From NCBI RefSeq assembly GCF_029892425.1, contig NZ_JARXWB010000006.1:296844-360843 (forward strand): a DNA stretch of 64,000 nucleotides. The letters run 5' to 3'. This document shows, piece after piece, positions 9,870 through 17,547 of this stretch; the first letter of the stretch is position 1; every line of letters begins with the position of its first letter. Origin of the DNA: Bradyrhizobium sp. BR13661 (lineage in GTDB: Bacteria; Pseudomonadota; Alphaproteobacteria; Rhizobiales; Xanthobacteraceae). A model generated the notes under the pieces. It saw only the letters and a program-made list of their open reading frames with translations, ran no database searches and had not been told where the DNA came from. A program made the position numbers and the translations under genes.

Positions 9870-9889
9870 CGCGCGAGCTAGGATGCCCT

Positions 9890-10555
9890 ATGGCCGCCGA
9901 ACTGATCCGCCCCATTCTCACCGTCGATGTCGTGCTGCTGACCCTGCACGATGACCGCATCCATGTCGTGCTCCAGGCGCGCGAAAAGGCCCCGCACGCC
10001 GGACAGCTCGCGCTGGTCGGCGGCTACGTTCATCCCGAGGAGGACGTGTCGACTCATGCCGCGGCAGTCCGCGTGCTGCGCGACAAGGCCGGGCTTTCCG
10101 TGCGCGTGCTCGAGCAATTGATGACGTTTTCGGGCGGGAAGCGCGATCCGCGCGGCTGGTCGGCGTCGATCGCTTATTACGCGCTGCTGCCGCGCGCGGA
10201 TTTCGCCGCGCGGGGCGATGCGTCGCTGAAAATGCTGCCGGTTGCTGAGGCGAGGGGGCTTCCGTTCGACCATGACGCCATCGTCGCCGGCGCGCTGGAG
10301 CGCTGCCGGCGCCGTGCAGCCTATTCGTCGCTGCCGGCCTTCCTGCTTCCGGTGGAATTCACGCTGCCGGAGCTGCGGCGCGCCTATGAGGCCGCGCTCG
10401 GCCGCTCGCTCAACGACAGCGCCTTTCGCCGCAAGGTTGACGAGCTCCGGATGATCGAGCCCGTGACCGGTTCCGTCAGCAAAGCGACGGCGCGGCCAGC
10501 GCAATTGTTTCGTTTGGCCAAGTCCGGCGTTGTCGAATTCGACCGCACCGTGTAG
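9890..10555 (+). CDS. NrtR-like Nudix-domain transcriptional regulator
   Basis: 221 residues from the ATG at 9890. The first ~145 residues are a Nudix fold (ILTVDVVLLTLHDDRIHVVL, LVGGYVHPEED), but the Nudix box is degenerate: after GGYVHPEED it reads HAAAVRVLRDKAG in place of the REL-EE catalytic helix, so hydrolase activity is unlikely. The C-terminal ~75 residues form a winged-helix segment (FTLPELRRAYEAALGRSL, FRRKVDELRMIEPV) typical of NrtR/COG4111 regulators, which sense ADP-ribose or related NAD metabolites. It is divergent from the radical SAM gene, suggesting that it controls it. Confidence 0.85.
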   Translation: MAAELIRPILTVDVVLLTLHDDRIHVVLQAREKAPHAGQLALVGGYVHPEEDVSTHAAAVRVLRDKAGLSVRVLEQLMTFSGGKRDPRGWSASIAYYALLPRADFAARGDASLKMLPVAEARGLPFDHDAIVAGALERCRRRAAYSSLPAFLLPVEFTLPELRRAYEAALGRSLNDSAFRRKVDELRMIEPVTGSVSKATARPAQLFRLAKSGVVEFDRTV

Positions 10556-10602
10556 CGGTGATCGCCTCGCGCGCCGTTCGCGCCATTTTCGGGAAAGTTC
10601 CG

Positions 10603-11025
10603 ATGTCCGTTCAAATGGTTTTGCTGCCGGTCTTCGCGCAGATTGGGCTCACCTTCGCGCTGCTGATCGGCATGGTGTTTGGGCGCCGCAATGCGCTGGT
10701 TTCTGGCGAGACAAAGATCCGCGACATCGCTCTGGGTGAGCCCAACTGGCCCAAGGGCGCCACGCAAATCGCCAATTGCTACCGCAACCAGTTCGAGCTG
10801 CCAGTGCTGTTCTACGCCCTGATCGCGCTGGCGCTGCCGCTGCGGCACGCCGATCTCTTCATCGTGCTGATGTCCTGGGTGTTCGTGGTGACACGCTTTG
10901 CCCATGCCGGCGTGTTCGTCACCACGAACGATCTTGGCCGGCGCTCGACGGTCTGGCTCGCCGGCGTCCTCGTGCTGCTGGCGATGTGGATCTACTTCGC
11001 CCTGAAAATCCTGTTGCTGATCTAG
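10603..11025 (+). CDS. MAPEG-family membrane protein
   Basis: 140 residues with four hydrophobic helices (about 4-24, 63-80, 85-105 and 118-138). The loop after helix 1 carries a conserved Asn/Glu-type region (QIANCYRNQFELPVLFY), the signature of MAPEG proteins such as bacterial microsomal glutathione transferase-like proteins. The start ATG at 10603 follows GGGAAAG at 10591-10597; a GTG at 10558 would add 15 residues that do not look like a membrane protein start. It lies 47 bases after the Nudix regulator, on the same strand, and 35 bases before the methyltransferase gene. Role uncertain; lipid peroxide or electrophile detoxification is possible. Confidence 0.85.
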   Translation: MSVQMVLLPVFAQIGLTFALLIGMVFGRRNALVSGETKIRDIALGEPNWPKGATQIANCYRNQFELPVLFYALIALALPLRHADLFIVLMSWVFVVTRFAHAGVFVTTNDLGRRSTVWLAGVLVLLAMWIYFALKILLLI

Positions 11026-11060
11026 GCGCTTGCACGCCAATCCCGATCTGAAAGATTCAA

Positions 11061-12362
11061 ATGACTCCCGCTGCCCGGCTGTCCGCAGCCATCGAAGTGA
11101 TCAACACCATCGAGAAGGACCGCGTGCCCGCGGCGAAGGCGCTGAAGGAGTGGGGCACCGCGCACCGCTTCGCCGGCTCCGGTGACCGCGCCGCGATTGC
11201 CGGCCTGGTCTGGGACGTGCTGCGCCGTTATGCCTCGAGCGCCTTCCTGATGGATTCCGACACCGCCCGCGCGCGGCTGATCGGCATGCTGCGCCTCGAG
11301 CGCAACATGGACATCGCGACCATGGCCGCTCTGTTCGACGGCAGCCGCTTCGCGCCCGAGCCGCTGACCGAGGCCGAGCAGGCCGCCCTCAGCTCGCGCT
11401 CCCTCGAAGGCGCGCCCGCCGCGATTGCCGGCGACTATCCGGAGTGGCTGGATTCTCATCTCGCCAAAGTGTTCGGCGAGGACCGCGCCGCGGAGGCGGC
11501 GGCGATGGCGAGCCGGGCGCCGCTCGATTTGCGCGTCAACACGCTAAAGTCCAATCGCGACAAGGTGCTGAAGGCACTTGCTCATCTTCATGCGAAACCG
11601 ACGCCCTGGTCGCCAAATGGCCTGCGCATCGAGCTTTCGGCCGATGCACGCAACCCCGGCATCCAGGCCGAAGAGGATTTCATCAAGGGCGGCGTTGAAG
11701 TGCAGGATGAGGGATCGCAGCTGGCGGCCCTGTTCACCGCGGCAAAACCCGGCGAGCAGGTGATCGATCTCTGCGCCGGTGCCGGCGGCAAGACGCTGGC
11801 GCTCGCAGCGCTGATGCAGGGCAAGGGCCGGCTCATTGCCACCGACAGCGACAAGCGCCAGCTCGCGCCGATCCACGAACGCCTGTCGCGCGCGGGCGTC
11901 CACAATGCCGACGTCCGCACGCCCAAGGGCGAGGCCGATCCGCTCCAGGACATCAGCACGACCGCCGACCTCGTGGTGATCGACGCGCCCTGCACGGGAA
12001 CCGGAACCTGGCGCCGCAACCCCGATGCCAAATGGCGCATGCGCCCGGGCGCGCTGGAGATTCGTCTGAAGGACCAGGCCGAGGTGCTCGCGCGCGCGGT
12101 TCCGCTGGTGAAGGCCGGCGGCCGCATCGCCTACATCACCTGCTCGGTCCTCCCTGAGGAGAACGGCGAGCAGGTGGAGGCCTTCGTCGCGAGGCATCCG
12201 GAGTTTGCGGTGGTGCCGCCGGAACAGACCGCAAGCGTGCTCTGGGACAAGGCCGAGGCGTTTGCAGAAGCCGCACTCCGATCGGACGAGGGCTGGCTGA
12301 TGACCCCGCGCCGCACGGGCACCGACGGGTTCTTCGTCTCGGTTCTGAAGAAGGCGGGCTGA
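11061..12362 (+). CDS. RsmB/NOP-family RNA 5-methylcytosine methyltransferase
   Basis: 433 residues. It uses S-adenosylmethionine to methylate cytosine in rRNA (RsmB makes m5C967 in 16S rRNA). Visible: an N-terminal helical NusB-like region (residues 1-140), the SAM-binding motif DLCAGAGGKT, the motif IV DAPCTGTG with Cys 311, and the motif VI TCSVLPEENG with nucleophilic Cys 361. The family needs both cysteines and both are present. Length fits the alphaproteobacterial form. The gene follows a MAPEG gene on the same strand and is followed by a palindromic repeat. Exact target base cannot be told from sequence. Confidence 0.93.
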   Translation: MTPAARLSAAIEVINTIEKDRVPAAKALKEWGTAHRFAGSGDRAAIAGLVWDVLRRYASSAFLMDSDTARARLIGMLRLERNMDIATMAALFDGSRFAPEPLTEAEQAALSSRSLEGAPAAIAGDYPEWLDSHLAKVFGEDRAAEAAAMASRAPLDLRVNTLKSNRDKVLKALAHLHAKPTPWSPNGLRIELSADARNPGIQAEEDFIKGGVEVQDEGSQLAALFTAAKPGEQVIDLCAGAGGKTLALAALMQGKGRLIATDSDKRQLAPIHERLSRAGVHNADVRTPKGEADPLQDISTTADLVVIDAPCTGTGTWRRNPDAKWRMRPGALEIRLKDQAEVLARAVPLVKAGGRIAYITCSVLPEENGEQVEAFVARHPEFAVVPPEQTASVLWDKAEAFAEAALRSDEGWLMTPRRTGTDGFFVSVLKKAG

Positions 12363-12374
12363 TTCCGCTCCGTC

Positions 12375-12475
12375 GTCATTCCGGGGCGCCCGAAGGGCGA
12401 GCCCGGAATCCATCGGGCGGCATAATCTGAGGATCAATGGATTCCGGGCTCTCGCTTCGCGAGCCCCGGAATGAC
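12375..12475. repeat. Dispersed palindromic repeat, family A
   Basis: A second copy of the element at 2581-2685: the ends GTCATTCCGGGGCGC and GCCCCGGAATGAC and the inner pair GGAATCCAT / ATGGATTCC are all present, while the loop sequence differs. It lies 12 bases after the methyltransferase stop codon, in the gap before the convergent cold-shock gene. Confidence 0.85.
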
Positions 12476-12490
12476 GGCTTGGCCGCAAAC

Positions 12491-12524
12491 AAAAACCCCG
12501 CGAACCGGATCCCGGTCGCGGGGT
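12491..12524 (-). terminator. Rho-independent terminator of the cold-shock gene
   Basis: On the minus strand ACCCCGCG pairs with CGCGGGGT, extended inward by ACCGG/CCGGT with one bulged base and a 3-base loop (12495-12524). It is followed by a T-rich run (complement of AAAAA at 12491-12495 and AAAC before it). It lies 60 bases downstream of the cold-shock stop codon and is the clearest intrinsic terminator in the window. Confidence 0.9.
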
Positions 12525-12583
12525 CTTTCGAACTCAACGATCTGCCGGTACGTCCGCGGTCAGATCGCGAATGTCGGGGTCAA

Positions 12584-12793
12584 CTAGCCGGCGCGGAGGT
12601 TGTCGGCCGAGGACTTGCCGCTGCGGCGGTCCGCAACGATGTCGAAGGAGACCTTCTGGCCCTCGTTGAGGGTCGACAGACCAGCGCGCTCAACGGCGCT
12701 GATGTGAACGAAGACGTCCTTTGCGCCGTCATCCGGCTGGATGAAGCCAAAGCCCTTTTGGTTGTTGAACCACTTCACGGTGCCCATTGCCAT
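12584..12793 (-). CDS. cspA: Cold-shock domain protein
   Basis: 69 residues from the ATG at 12793. A small nucleic-acid chaperone that binds single-stranded RNA and DNA. RNP1 (KGFGFIQ) and RNP2 (VFVHIS) are intact. An ATG two codons upstream (12799) sits directly against the AAGGA site and is too close to be used; the 12793 ATG has proper spacing. It has a long leader to the next gene upstream and its own terminator, so it is monocistronic. The symbol is a family name; the genome likely has several paralogues and cold induction is not shown. Confidence 0.95.
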   Translation of the reverse strand: MAMGTVKWFNNQKGFGFIQPDDGAKDVFVHISAVERAGLSTLNEGQKVSFDIVADRRSGKSSADNLRAG

Positions 12794-13056
12794 AGTCATT
12801 TCCTTTCAATTGACGATGCACTCAGGGGGACAAATGCGCAGTCTGCGCCCACTGTCCCGATTGGTCGATTTTGGAGAAATACCTGAAACGTGCTCGCCCA
12901 TTGGAAATGAGACGGAGCGGCCCAGTCGTTCGGCCAAGGATCGATGTTCACAATCTAGCGATTTTTTGGGGCAACTTCAAGGCGGCACGCGCTCGTGGCG
13001 AGCCGGGTAAGATTTGCTATTTTGCGCTGCAAAACGCCTCCTGAACGATAGTTCCA

Positions 13057-13389
13057 TCAGTCCACGATGAAGAGCGTCGCGCCCACCGCGGTCGACGACC
13101 GATGCGCGGCGTCGCCAAAGTCCGAGACCTGGTAGCTCATGCCAGGCGTCAGCTTGAACTTGCGCCCATCGCGCAGCTCGCTGTCGAGCTCGCCCTTCAG
13201 CACGTAGAGCACGTGGCCCCGGTCGCACCAATGATCGGCGAGATAGCCCGGCGAATACTCGACCATCCGCACGCGGAGATCGCCGATGTTGAGCGTGCGC
13301 CATTTGGCTTCGCCGGTTTCGCCAGGATGCGTGGTCGCCTCGACCTTGCTCCAGTCGGTGACGGTGAAGGGCGAGGTGGGGAGCTTCAT
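13057..13389 (-). CDS. Small cupin protein of the DHCW-motif type
   Basis: 110 residues forming one cupin beta-barrel. The motif ADHWCDRGHVLYVLKGEL supplies metal-binding-type His and Glu and resembles the DHCW cupin family, here reading DHWC. The second cupin motif is weak (TPGMSYQVSDFGDAAHRS). Enzymatic role unknown. A perfect 22-base palindrome lies 60 bases upstream, between this gene and the NTF2-like gene, and both genes run in the same direction. Start ATG at 13389. Confidence 0.82.
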   Translation of the reverse strand: MKLPTSPFTVTDWSKVEATTHPGETGEAKWRTLNIGDLRVRMVEYSPGYLADHWCDRGHVLYVLKGELDSELRDGRKFKLTPGMSYQVSDFGDAAHRSSTAVGATLFIVD

Positions 13390-13448
13390 GATGGGAAATC
13401 CTATGGCGGAGGCGGCGGAGAGTTGTTAGCGCAAGCTGCCTCTACAGT

Positions 13449-13470
13449 CTCCGTCATTGCAATGACGGAG
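13449..13470. repeat. Perfect 22-base palindrome upstream of the cupin gene
   Basis: CTCCGTCATTG (13449-13459) is followed without spacer by its exact complement CAATGACGGAG (13460-13470). It lies between the NTF2-like stop and the cupin start, both on the minus strand. It could be an operator, a hairpin after the NTF2-like gene, or a remnant of a dispersed repeat, since the element at 28877-28933 ends in a similar GCAATGACG. Confidence 0.6.
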
Positions 13471-13483
13471 AAGATAGCAGCCC

Positions 13484-13855
13484 TCAATGCGGCAAATGAT
13501 TCGCCGAGCCCTGCACGATCAGCCCCGCATCATTCACCCGCAGATATTCGCAGATCCTCTTACCCCGCTCGTTCTCGTAAAACACCACCACGCTGTCAGG
13601 GCTGACGAACAATTCGATCAACGTGAAGTGCAGCTCCGGCAGGAGCCCGAGCGCTTTGCTCCAATACGCCCGCAAAGCGTCCTTGCCGCGCACGGTGCCG
13701 CTGGCGTCGAACCCCATCGCCGGAATGCGGTCCGAGGTCATCACGGTGGCGTCGTCGTAAAGCGTCAGCACGCGCTCGAGATCGCGCGCGTTCCAGGCCT
13801 CGACCCAGGTGCGGCCAAGCGCGGCAAGCGTGGATGGCTGATGAAATTTGGTCAT
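13484..13855 (-). CDS. NTF2-like (SnoaL-type) protein
   Basis: 123 residues. The pattern of one long N-terminal helix (WVEAWNARDLERVLTLYDDA) followed by strands (VRGKDALRAYWSKAL, HFTLIELFVSPDSVVVFYE) is that of the NTF2-like cone fold used by SnoaL-type polyketide cyclases, ketosteroid isomerase relatives and many uncharacterised small proteins. The catalytic function cannot be assigned from this. Start ATG at 13855 is preceded by GGGAGAA on the minus strand. It is divergent from guaA, with 150 bases between the starts. Confidence 0.85.
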   Translation of the reverse strand: MTKFHQPSTLAALGRTWVEAWNARDLERVLTLYDDATVMTSDRIPAMGFDASGTVRGKDALRAYWSKALGLLPELHFTLIELFVSPDSVVVFYENERGKRICEYLRVNDAGLIVQGSANHLPH

Positions 13856-14005
13856 GGCGTTCTCCCTGATCGGCCCCTGTTTGGCAGGCGAGGCATATTA
13901 GGTCAATAATACTTACCTATATCCATTTGTCCACGCCCAAAGAAGCATGTGGGCGCGCGCACTCGCGCGGTTGCGGCGCGGCCCCCCGTCGCGTATTTGC
14001 TTGCC

Positions 14006-15604
14006 ATGACAGCAGCACAGAACGACCGCTCAGCGTCGACGCCCTCCGTGGCCTCGGCGCACGACAAGATTCTCATCGTCGACTTCGGCAGCCAGGTGAC
14101 GCAGCTGATCGCGCGTCGCGTGCGCGAGGACGGCGTCTATTGCGAGATCGTCCCGTTCAACAAGGCCGAAGAGGCCTTCAAGGAGATGAAGCCCAAAGCG
14201 GTGATCCTCTCCGGAGGGCCGGAGTCGGTCCACGAGGCAGGCTCCCCCCGCGCCCCCCAGCTGATCTTCGCCTCCGGCGTGCCCGTGATGGGCATCTGCT
14301 ACGGCCAGATGACCATGGCCGCCCAGCTCGGCGGAGAGGTCGAAGGCGGCCACCACCGCGAATTCGGCCGCGCCGATGTCGAGGTCAAGGCCGAGAGCAA
14401 GCTGTTCGAGGACGTCTGGTCGTCAGGCAGCAAGAACCAGGTCTGGATGAGCCACGGCGACCGCATCACCAGGATGCCGCCGGGCTTCTCCGTCGCCGGC
14501 ACCTCCCCGAACGCGCCCTTCGCCATCATCCAGGACGAGACGCGCAAATATTACGGCCTGATGTTCCACCCCGAAGTGGTGCACACGCCCGATGGCGCCA
14601 AGCTGATCCGCAATTTCGTCCGCAAGATCGCCGGTCTCACCGGTGACTGGACCATGCGCGCCTTCCGCGAGGAGGAGATCGCAAAAATCCGCGCCCAGGT
14701 CGGCAAGGGCAAGGTGATCTGCGGTCTCTCCGGTGGCGTCGATTCCGCCGTCGCGGCCGTGCTGATCCATGAAGCCATCGGCGACCAGCTCACGTGTGTT
14801 TTCGTCGATCACGGCATGCTGCGCCTCGACGAGGCCAAGACCGTCGTCGACCTGTTCCGCCACCACTACAACATCCCGCTCGTGCACGTGGACGCCTCCA
14901 AGCAGTTCCTCGGCGAGCTCGAAGGCGTCACCGACCCCGAGACAAAGCGCAAGACCATCGGCCGTCTCTTCATCGAGGTGTTCGAGCAGGAAGCCAAGAA
15001 GCTCGGCGGCGCCGACTTCCTCGCGCAGGGCACGCTCTATCCTGATGTGATCGAGAGCGTCTCCTTCACCGGCGGCCCCTCGGTGACGATCAAGTCGCAC
15101 CACAATGTCGGCGGTCTCCCTGAACGCATGAACATGAAGCTCGTCGAGCCGCTGCGCGAGCTGTTCAAGGACGAGGTGCGCAAGCTCGGCTACGAGCTCG
15201 GCCTGCCCGAAATCTTCGTCGGCCGCCACCCGTTCCCGGGCCCCGGCCTCGCCATCCGCTGCCCCGGCGACATCACCAAGGATAAGCTCGACATCCTGCG
15301 CAAGGCCGATGCCGTCTACATCGACCAGATCCGCAAGCACGGCCTCTACGACGACATCTGGCAGGCCTTCGCCGTGCTGCTCCCCGTCAAGACCGTCGGC
15401 GTCATGGGCGACGGCCGCACCTACGACTATGTGGTCGGCCTGCGTGCCGTCACCTCAACCGACGGCATGACCGCCGACTTCTACCAGTTCGACATGAAAT
15501 TCCTGGGCGAGACCGCCACGCGCATCATCAACGAGGTGAAGGGCGTGAATAGGGTGGTCTACGACGTGACCAGCAAGCCGCCTGGGACGATCGAGTGGGA
15601 ATGA
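14006..15604 (+). CDS. guaA: GMP synthase (glutamine-hydrolysing)
   Basis: 532 residues from the ATG at 14006. It aminates XMP to GMP using glutamine and ATP. The N-terminal class I glutamine amidotransferase domain has [10 protein letters not shown] with catalytic Cys 98 and FHPEVVHT with the catalytic His-x-Glu. The ATP pyrophosphatase domain has the P-loop [10 protein letters not shown], and the C-terminal dimerisation domain ends in TIEWE. The longer open frame upstream (about 19 residues) is not supported. The last 15 codon bases before the stop codon recur almost exactly 1.2 kb downstream, beyond a DUF4062 gene; the 3' end of guaA is a known integration site for genomic islands. Confidence 0.98.
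   Translation: MTAAQNDRSASTPSVASAHDKILIVDFGSQVTQLIARRVREDGVYCEIVPFNKAEEAFKEMKPKAVILSGGPESVHEAGSPRAPQLIFASGVPVMGICYGQMTMAAQLGGEVEGGHHREFGRADVEVKAESKLFEDVWSSGSKNQVWMSHGDRITRMPPGFSVAGTSPNAPFAIIQDETRKYYGLMFHPEVVHTPDGAKLIRNFVRKIAGLTGDWTMRAFREEEIAKIRAQVGKGKVICGLSGGVDSAVAAVLIHEAIGDQLTCVFVDHGMLRLDEAKTVVDLFRHHYNIPLVHVDASKQFLGELEGVTDPETKRKTIGRLFIEVFEQEAKKLGGADFLAQGTLYPDVIESVSFTGGPSVTIKSHHNVGGLPERMNMKLVEPLRELFKDEVRKLGYELGLPEIFVGRHPFPGPGLAIRCPGDITKDKLDILRKADAVYIDQIRKHGLYDDIWQAFAVLLPVKTVGVMGDGRTYDYVVGLRAVTSTDGMTADFYQFDMKFLGETATRIINEVKGVNRVVYDVTSKPPGTIEWE
15586..15600. repeat. Left copy of a guaA 3'-end repeat (candidate att site)
   Basis: GACGATCGAGTGGGA, the last coding bases of guaA (encoding TIEWE). 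The copy at 16814-16828 reads GACGATCGAATGGGA, a 14 of 15 match. Together they bracket the AT-richer DUF4062 gene. This is the expected layout of attL and attR around an element inserted at the guaA 3' end. Confidence 0.6.
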
Positions 15605-15642
15605 TTTCTAACGTTTCCTAGAACAACTGGAAAAGGCCAACT

Positions 15643-16770
15643 ATGAACCCTCCGGTTCGGTACCAGGTGTTTGTTTCTTCAACCTATGAAGATCTCCGGG
15701 CCGAACGTCAGCAGGCCACTCAGGCTATATTGGAGGCTGGTTGCTTTCCCTCTGGGATGGAGCTCTTTCCGGCTTCCGACGACTCGCAATGGGAGTTGAT
15801 AAAGCGCGTCATTGAGGAATGCGATTACTACATTGTTATTGTCGCGGGTCGCTATGGAAGCGTCGGGCCGGAGGGAACGAGCTTCACGGAAATGGAATAC
15901 GACTACGCCGTCGCGAGAGGTATACCGGTTCTTGGATTTGTTCGAGATAACGTGGGTGAGATATCTCTAAATAACGCCGAGAAAACGGAGAAGGGCCGAA
16001 AGCAGCTTGACGCCTTCCGACAAAAGGTAATGTCTCGAACGTGCAGAAAGTACTCGACACCTACTGAGCTTGGTATGGCTGTTATGAAGAGCCTTATGGC
16101 GGAGGCTCGCGTTAGACCGAGAACGGGGTGGGTTCGTGCAGACCAGGCACGCTCAGAAGAAGATTTGGTTCGCGAGCGCAAGCTGAGTGACGAGCTTGAA
16201 GCGGCGCGAAATCTTGTCGGCGAGCTCAAGAGGGAGCTTCGCGACCGAGCAATTCTTGGAGATGAAGTGCCTGAAGATATGTTGGCTCAAGGTGATGACC
16301 CATGTGAGCTAACAATCACGTTCCAGAGCCAGGACAAAAAGCTTGTCTGTGAAAACATCGTACTGACCTGGGATGAGGTATTCAAGGTTATTGGGCCAAC
16401 GATCTACGGCTACATCGTGAGAAAAGGAACCGGATATAACGATGCGGGCACATATCCGTTTCAAGACAGCTTAGAAGCGCACATTAGATCAAAAATTGTA
16501 GATCGCGTTCAAGGCAGGAAGATCGGAATGGAGGGCAGCCAGCTAGATGCCTGCATCCTCCAATTCAAGGAACTCGGGTTGCTGACGTTCGCCGAGAAAA
16601 AAGAAGCAGATGGAAGCCTATTTCGAGGTGTGACGCTGACCGAAAGAGGAGAGAGGCATCTCACGTTGTTGAGCACGAGGCGTCGAGGATCTGTTGCAAC
16701 AAATTCCGCGAAACCCGAGCGAGTTGCCAAGAAGCGTTCAGCAACGAAAGCCAAGATTACGGTTGAGTGA
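15643..16770 (+). CDS. DUF4062-domain protein, candidate defence or signalling gene
   Basis: 375 residues. Residues about 7-105 are a DUF4062 domain (YQVFVSSTYEDLRAER, CDYYIVIVAGRYGS, SFTEMEYDYAVARGIPV), a TIR/SEFIR-like Rossmann fold. Residues about 165-205 are a charged, probably coiled-coil segment (SEEDLVRERKLSDELEAARN). The C-terminal part looks like a winged-helix-type region ending in a basic tail. No NTPase or nuclease domain is visible. Base composition is clearly lower in G+C than in flanking genes (31 of 60 in 15661-15720) and it uses codons rare here (AGA, ATA). It sits alone between guaA and a copy of the guaA 3' end, so recent acquisition is likely. Function is unknown. Confidence 0.85.
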   Translation: MNPPVRYQVFVSSTYEDLRAERQQATQAILEAGCFPSGMELFPASDDSQWELIKRVIEECDYYIVIVAGRYGSVGPEGTSFTEMEYDYAVARGIPVLGFVRDNVGEISLNNAEKTEKGRKQLDAFRQKVMSRTCRKYSTPTELGMAVMKSLMAEARVRPRTGWVRADQARSEEDLVRERKLSDELEAARNLVGELKRELRDRAILGDEVPEDMLAQGDDPCELTITFQSQDKKLVCENIVLTWDEVFKVIGPTIYGYIVRKGTGYNDAGTYPFQDSLEAHIRSKIVDRVQGRKIGMEGSQLDACILQFKELGLLTFAEKKEADGSLFRGVTLTERGERHLTLLSTRRRGSVATNSAKPERVAKKRSATKAKITVE

Positions 16771-16813
16771 GGTGTTTTGAGAGCCCGTAGGATTGGTAGA
16801 GCGCAGCGAAACT

Positions 16814-16828
16814 GACGATCGAATGGGA
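16814..16828. repeat. Right copy of the guaA 3'-end repeat (candidate att site)
   Basis: GACGATCGAATGGGA, followed by GCAG. Read in the guaA frame it encodes TIEWE again (ACG ATC GAA TGG GAG), with changes only at third codon positions relative to guaA. That is what a foreign guaA 3' end brought in by an integrating element would look like. It lies 43 bases after the DUF4062 stop codon. No integrase gene lies between the copies. Confidence 0.55.
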
Positions 16829-16869
16829 GCAGGGCGTTGCTGTGCACCGTGGTCTTACGTCAGCGCCAT

Positions 16870-17433
16870 CTACGCTGGCAGAAGACCCGCGGCGCGATAG
16901 CTGTCGATCGTCGAGTCGTAGAGCGAAATATCGGAGCGGCTTCTGGCGAAGAGCTGCGCGCCGGCGATGGCGGCGAAAATGGCGCGGGCCCGCTGTTCGC
17001 TCTTTCTCGAACTGACCAGGCTAGCAGCCACCAACAGCTTGCTCAGCCACGCCACGTTGACGTCGGCAAATGCCAGCACTTCCTTCTTGACGGCGTCCGG
17101 CAGGTCCTCGATTTCCGCTGACATGAAGCTGCAGAGGCACATGCGATTGTCGTTCTCGAGCGCTTTGCGAAACATTTCGGGATATCGACGCAGGCAGCGG
17201 ACAGGATCGGCGGTTTCTGCCAGCATCGCCTCGAGCTGGGCGGCGGTGTCCTCCCAGTAGCGCCGTGCGACGGCTACGCCCAGATCGGCCTTGCTTGGAA
17301 AATGGTGGTAGATGCTGGCGGCCTTGATCCCGACTTCATCAGCGAGATCGCGGAAATTCAGGCCGCCATAGCCGCGCGCCTGCGCGGTCCGCTTTGCTGC
17401 CGCCAGGATGGCCTCCCGAGCGCTTGAACTCAC
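16870..17433 (-). CDS. TetR-family repressor next to a GST gene
   Basis: 187 residues from a GTG at 17433. The N-terminal helix-turn-helix is clear (GGLNFRDLADEVGIKAASIYHHFPSK, residues about 23-48). The ligand domain contains NRMCLCSFMSAEIEDLP, a closely spaced Cys pair before an acidic segment, reminiscent of TetR regulators that sense electrophiles through cysteine (NemR or AcuR type); this is a resemblance, not proof. It is divergent from the GST gene, and the shared 114-base promoter region carries two identical 18-base near-palindromes. It is a relative of the TetR protein at 19989. Confidence 0.92.
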   Translation of the reverse strand: MSSSAREAILAAAKRTAQARGYGGLNFRDLADEVGIKAASIYHHFPSKADLGVAVARRYWEDTAAQLEAMLAETADPVRCLRRYPEMFRKALENDNRMCLCSFMSAEIEDLPDAVKKEVLAFADVNVAWLSKLLVAASLVSSRKSEQRARAIFAAIAGAQLFARSRSDISLYDSTIDSYRAAGLLPA

Positions 17434-17457
17434 CTCAATGCCTCACTGCTTCGTTAT

Positions 17458-17475
17458 CTACCAAGTGACAGGTAG
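17458..17475. promoter_or_regulatory. TetR operator, copy 1
   Basis: CTACCAAGTGACAGGTAG: arms CTACC and GGTAG separated by 8 bases. It lies 25 bases upstream of the TetR start codon and just upstream of a possible -35 of the GST promoter (TTGACC at 17479-17484, 17 bases, TCATAT at 17502-17507). The same 18 bases recur exactly at 17513-17530. The exact duplication and placement make it the probable binding site of the divergent TetR protein. Confidence 0.8.
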
Positions 17476-17512
17476 GGCTTGACCCCCAGGATGGGAAGTC
17501 TTCATATCGGGC

Positions 17513-17530
17513 CTACCAAGTGACAGGTAG
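17513..17530. promoter_or_regulatory. TetR operator, copy 2
   Basis: Identical to the site at 17458-17475, 55 bases away. It lies 17 bases before the GST start codon and just after the candidate -10 element, where bound repressor would block transcription. Two operators bracketing one promoter suggest tight repression of both the regulator and the GST gene. Confidence 0.8.
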
Positions 17531-17547
17531 ACAAAATAGGAGTCGTG

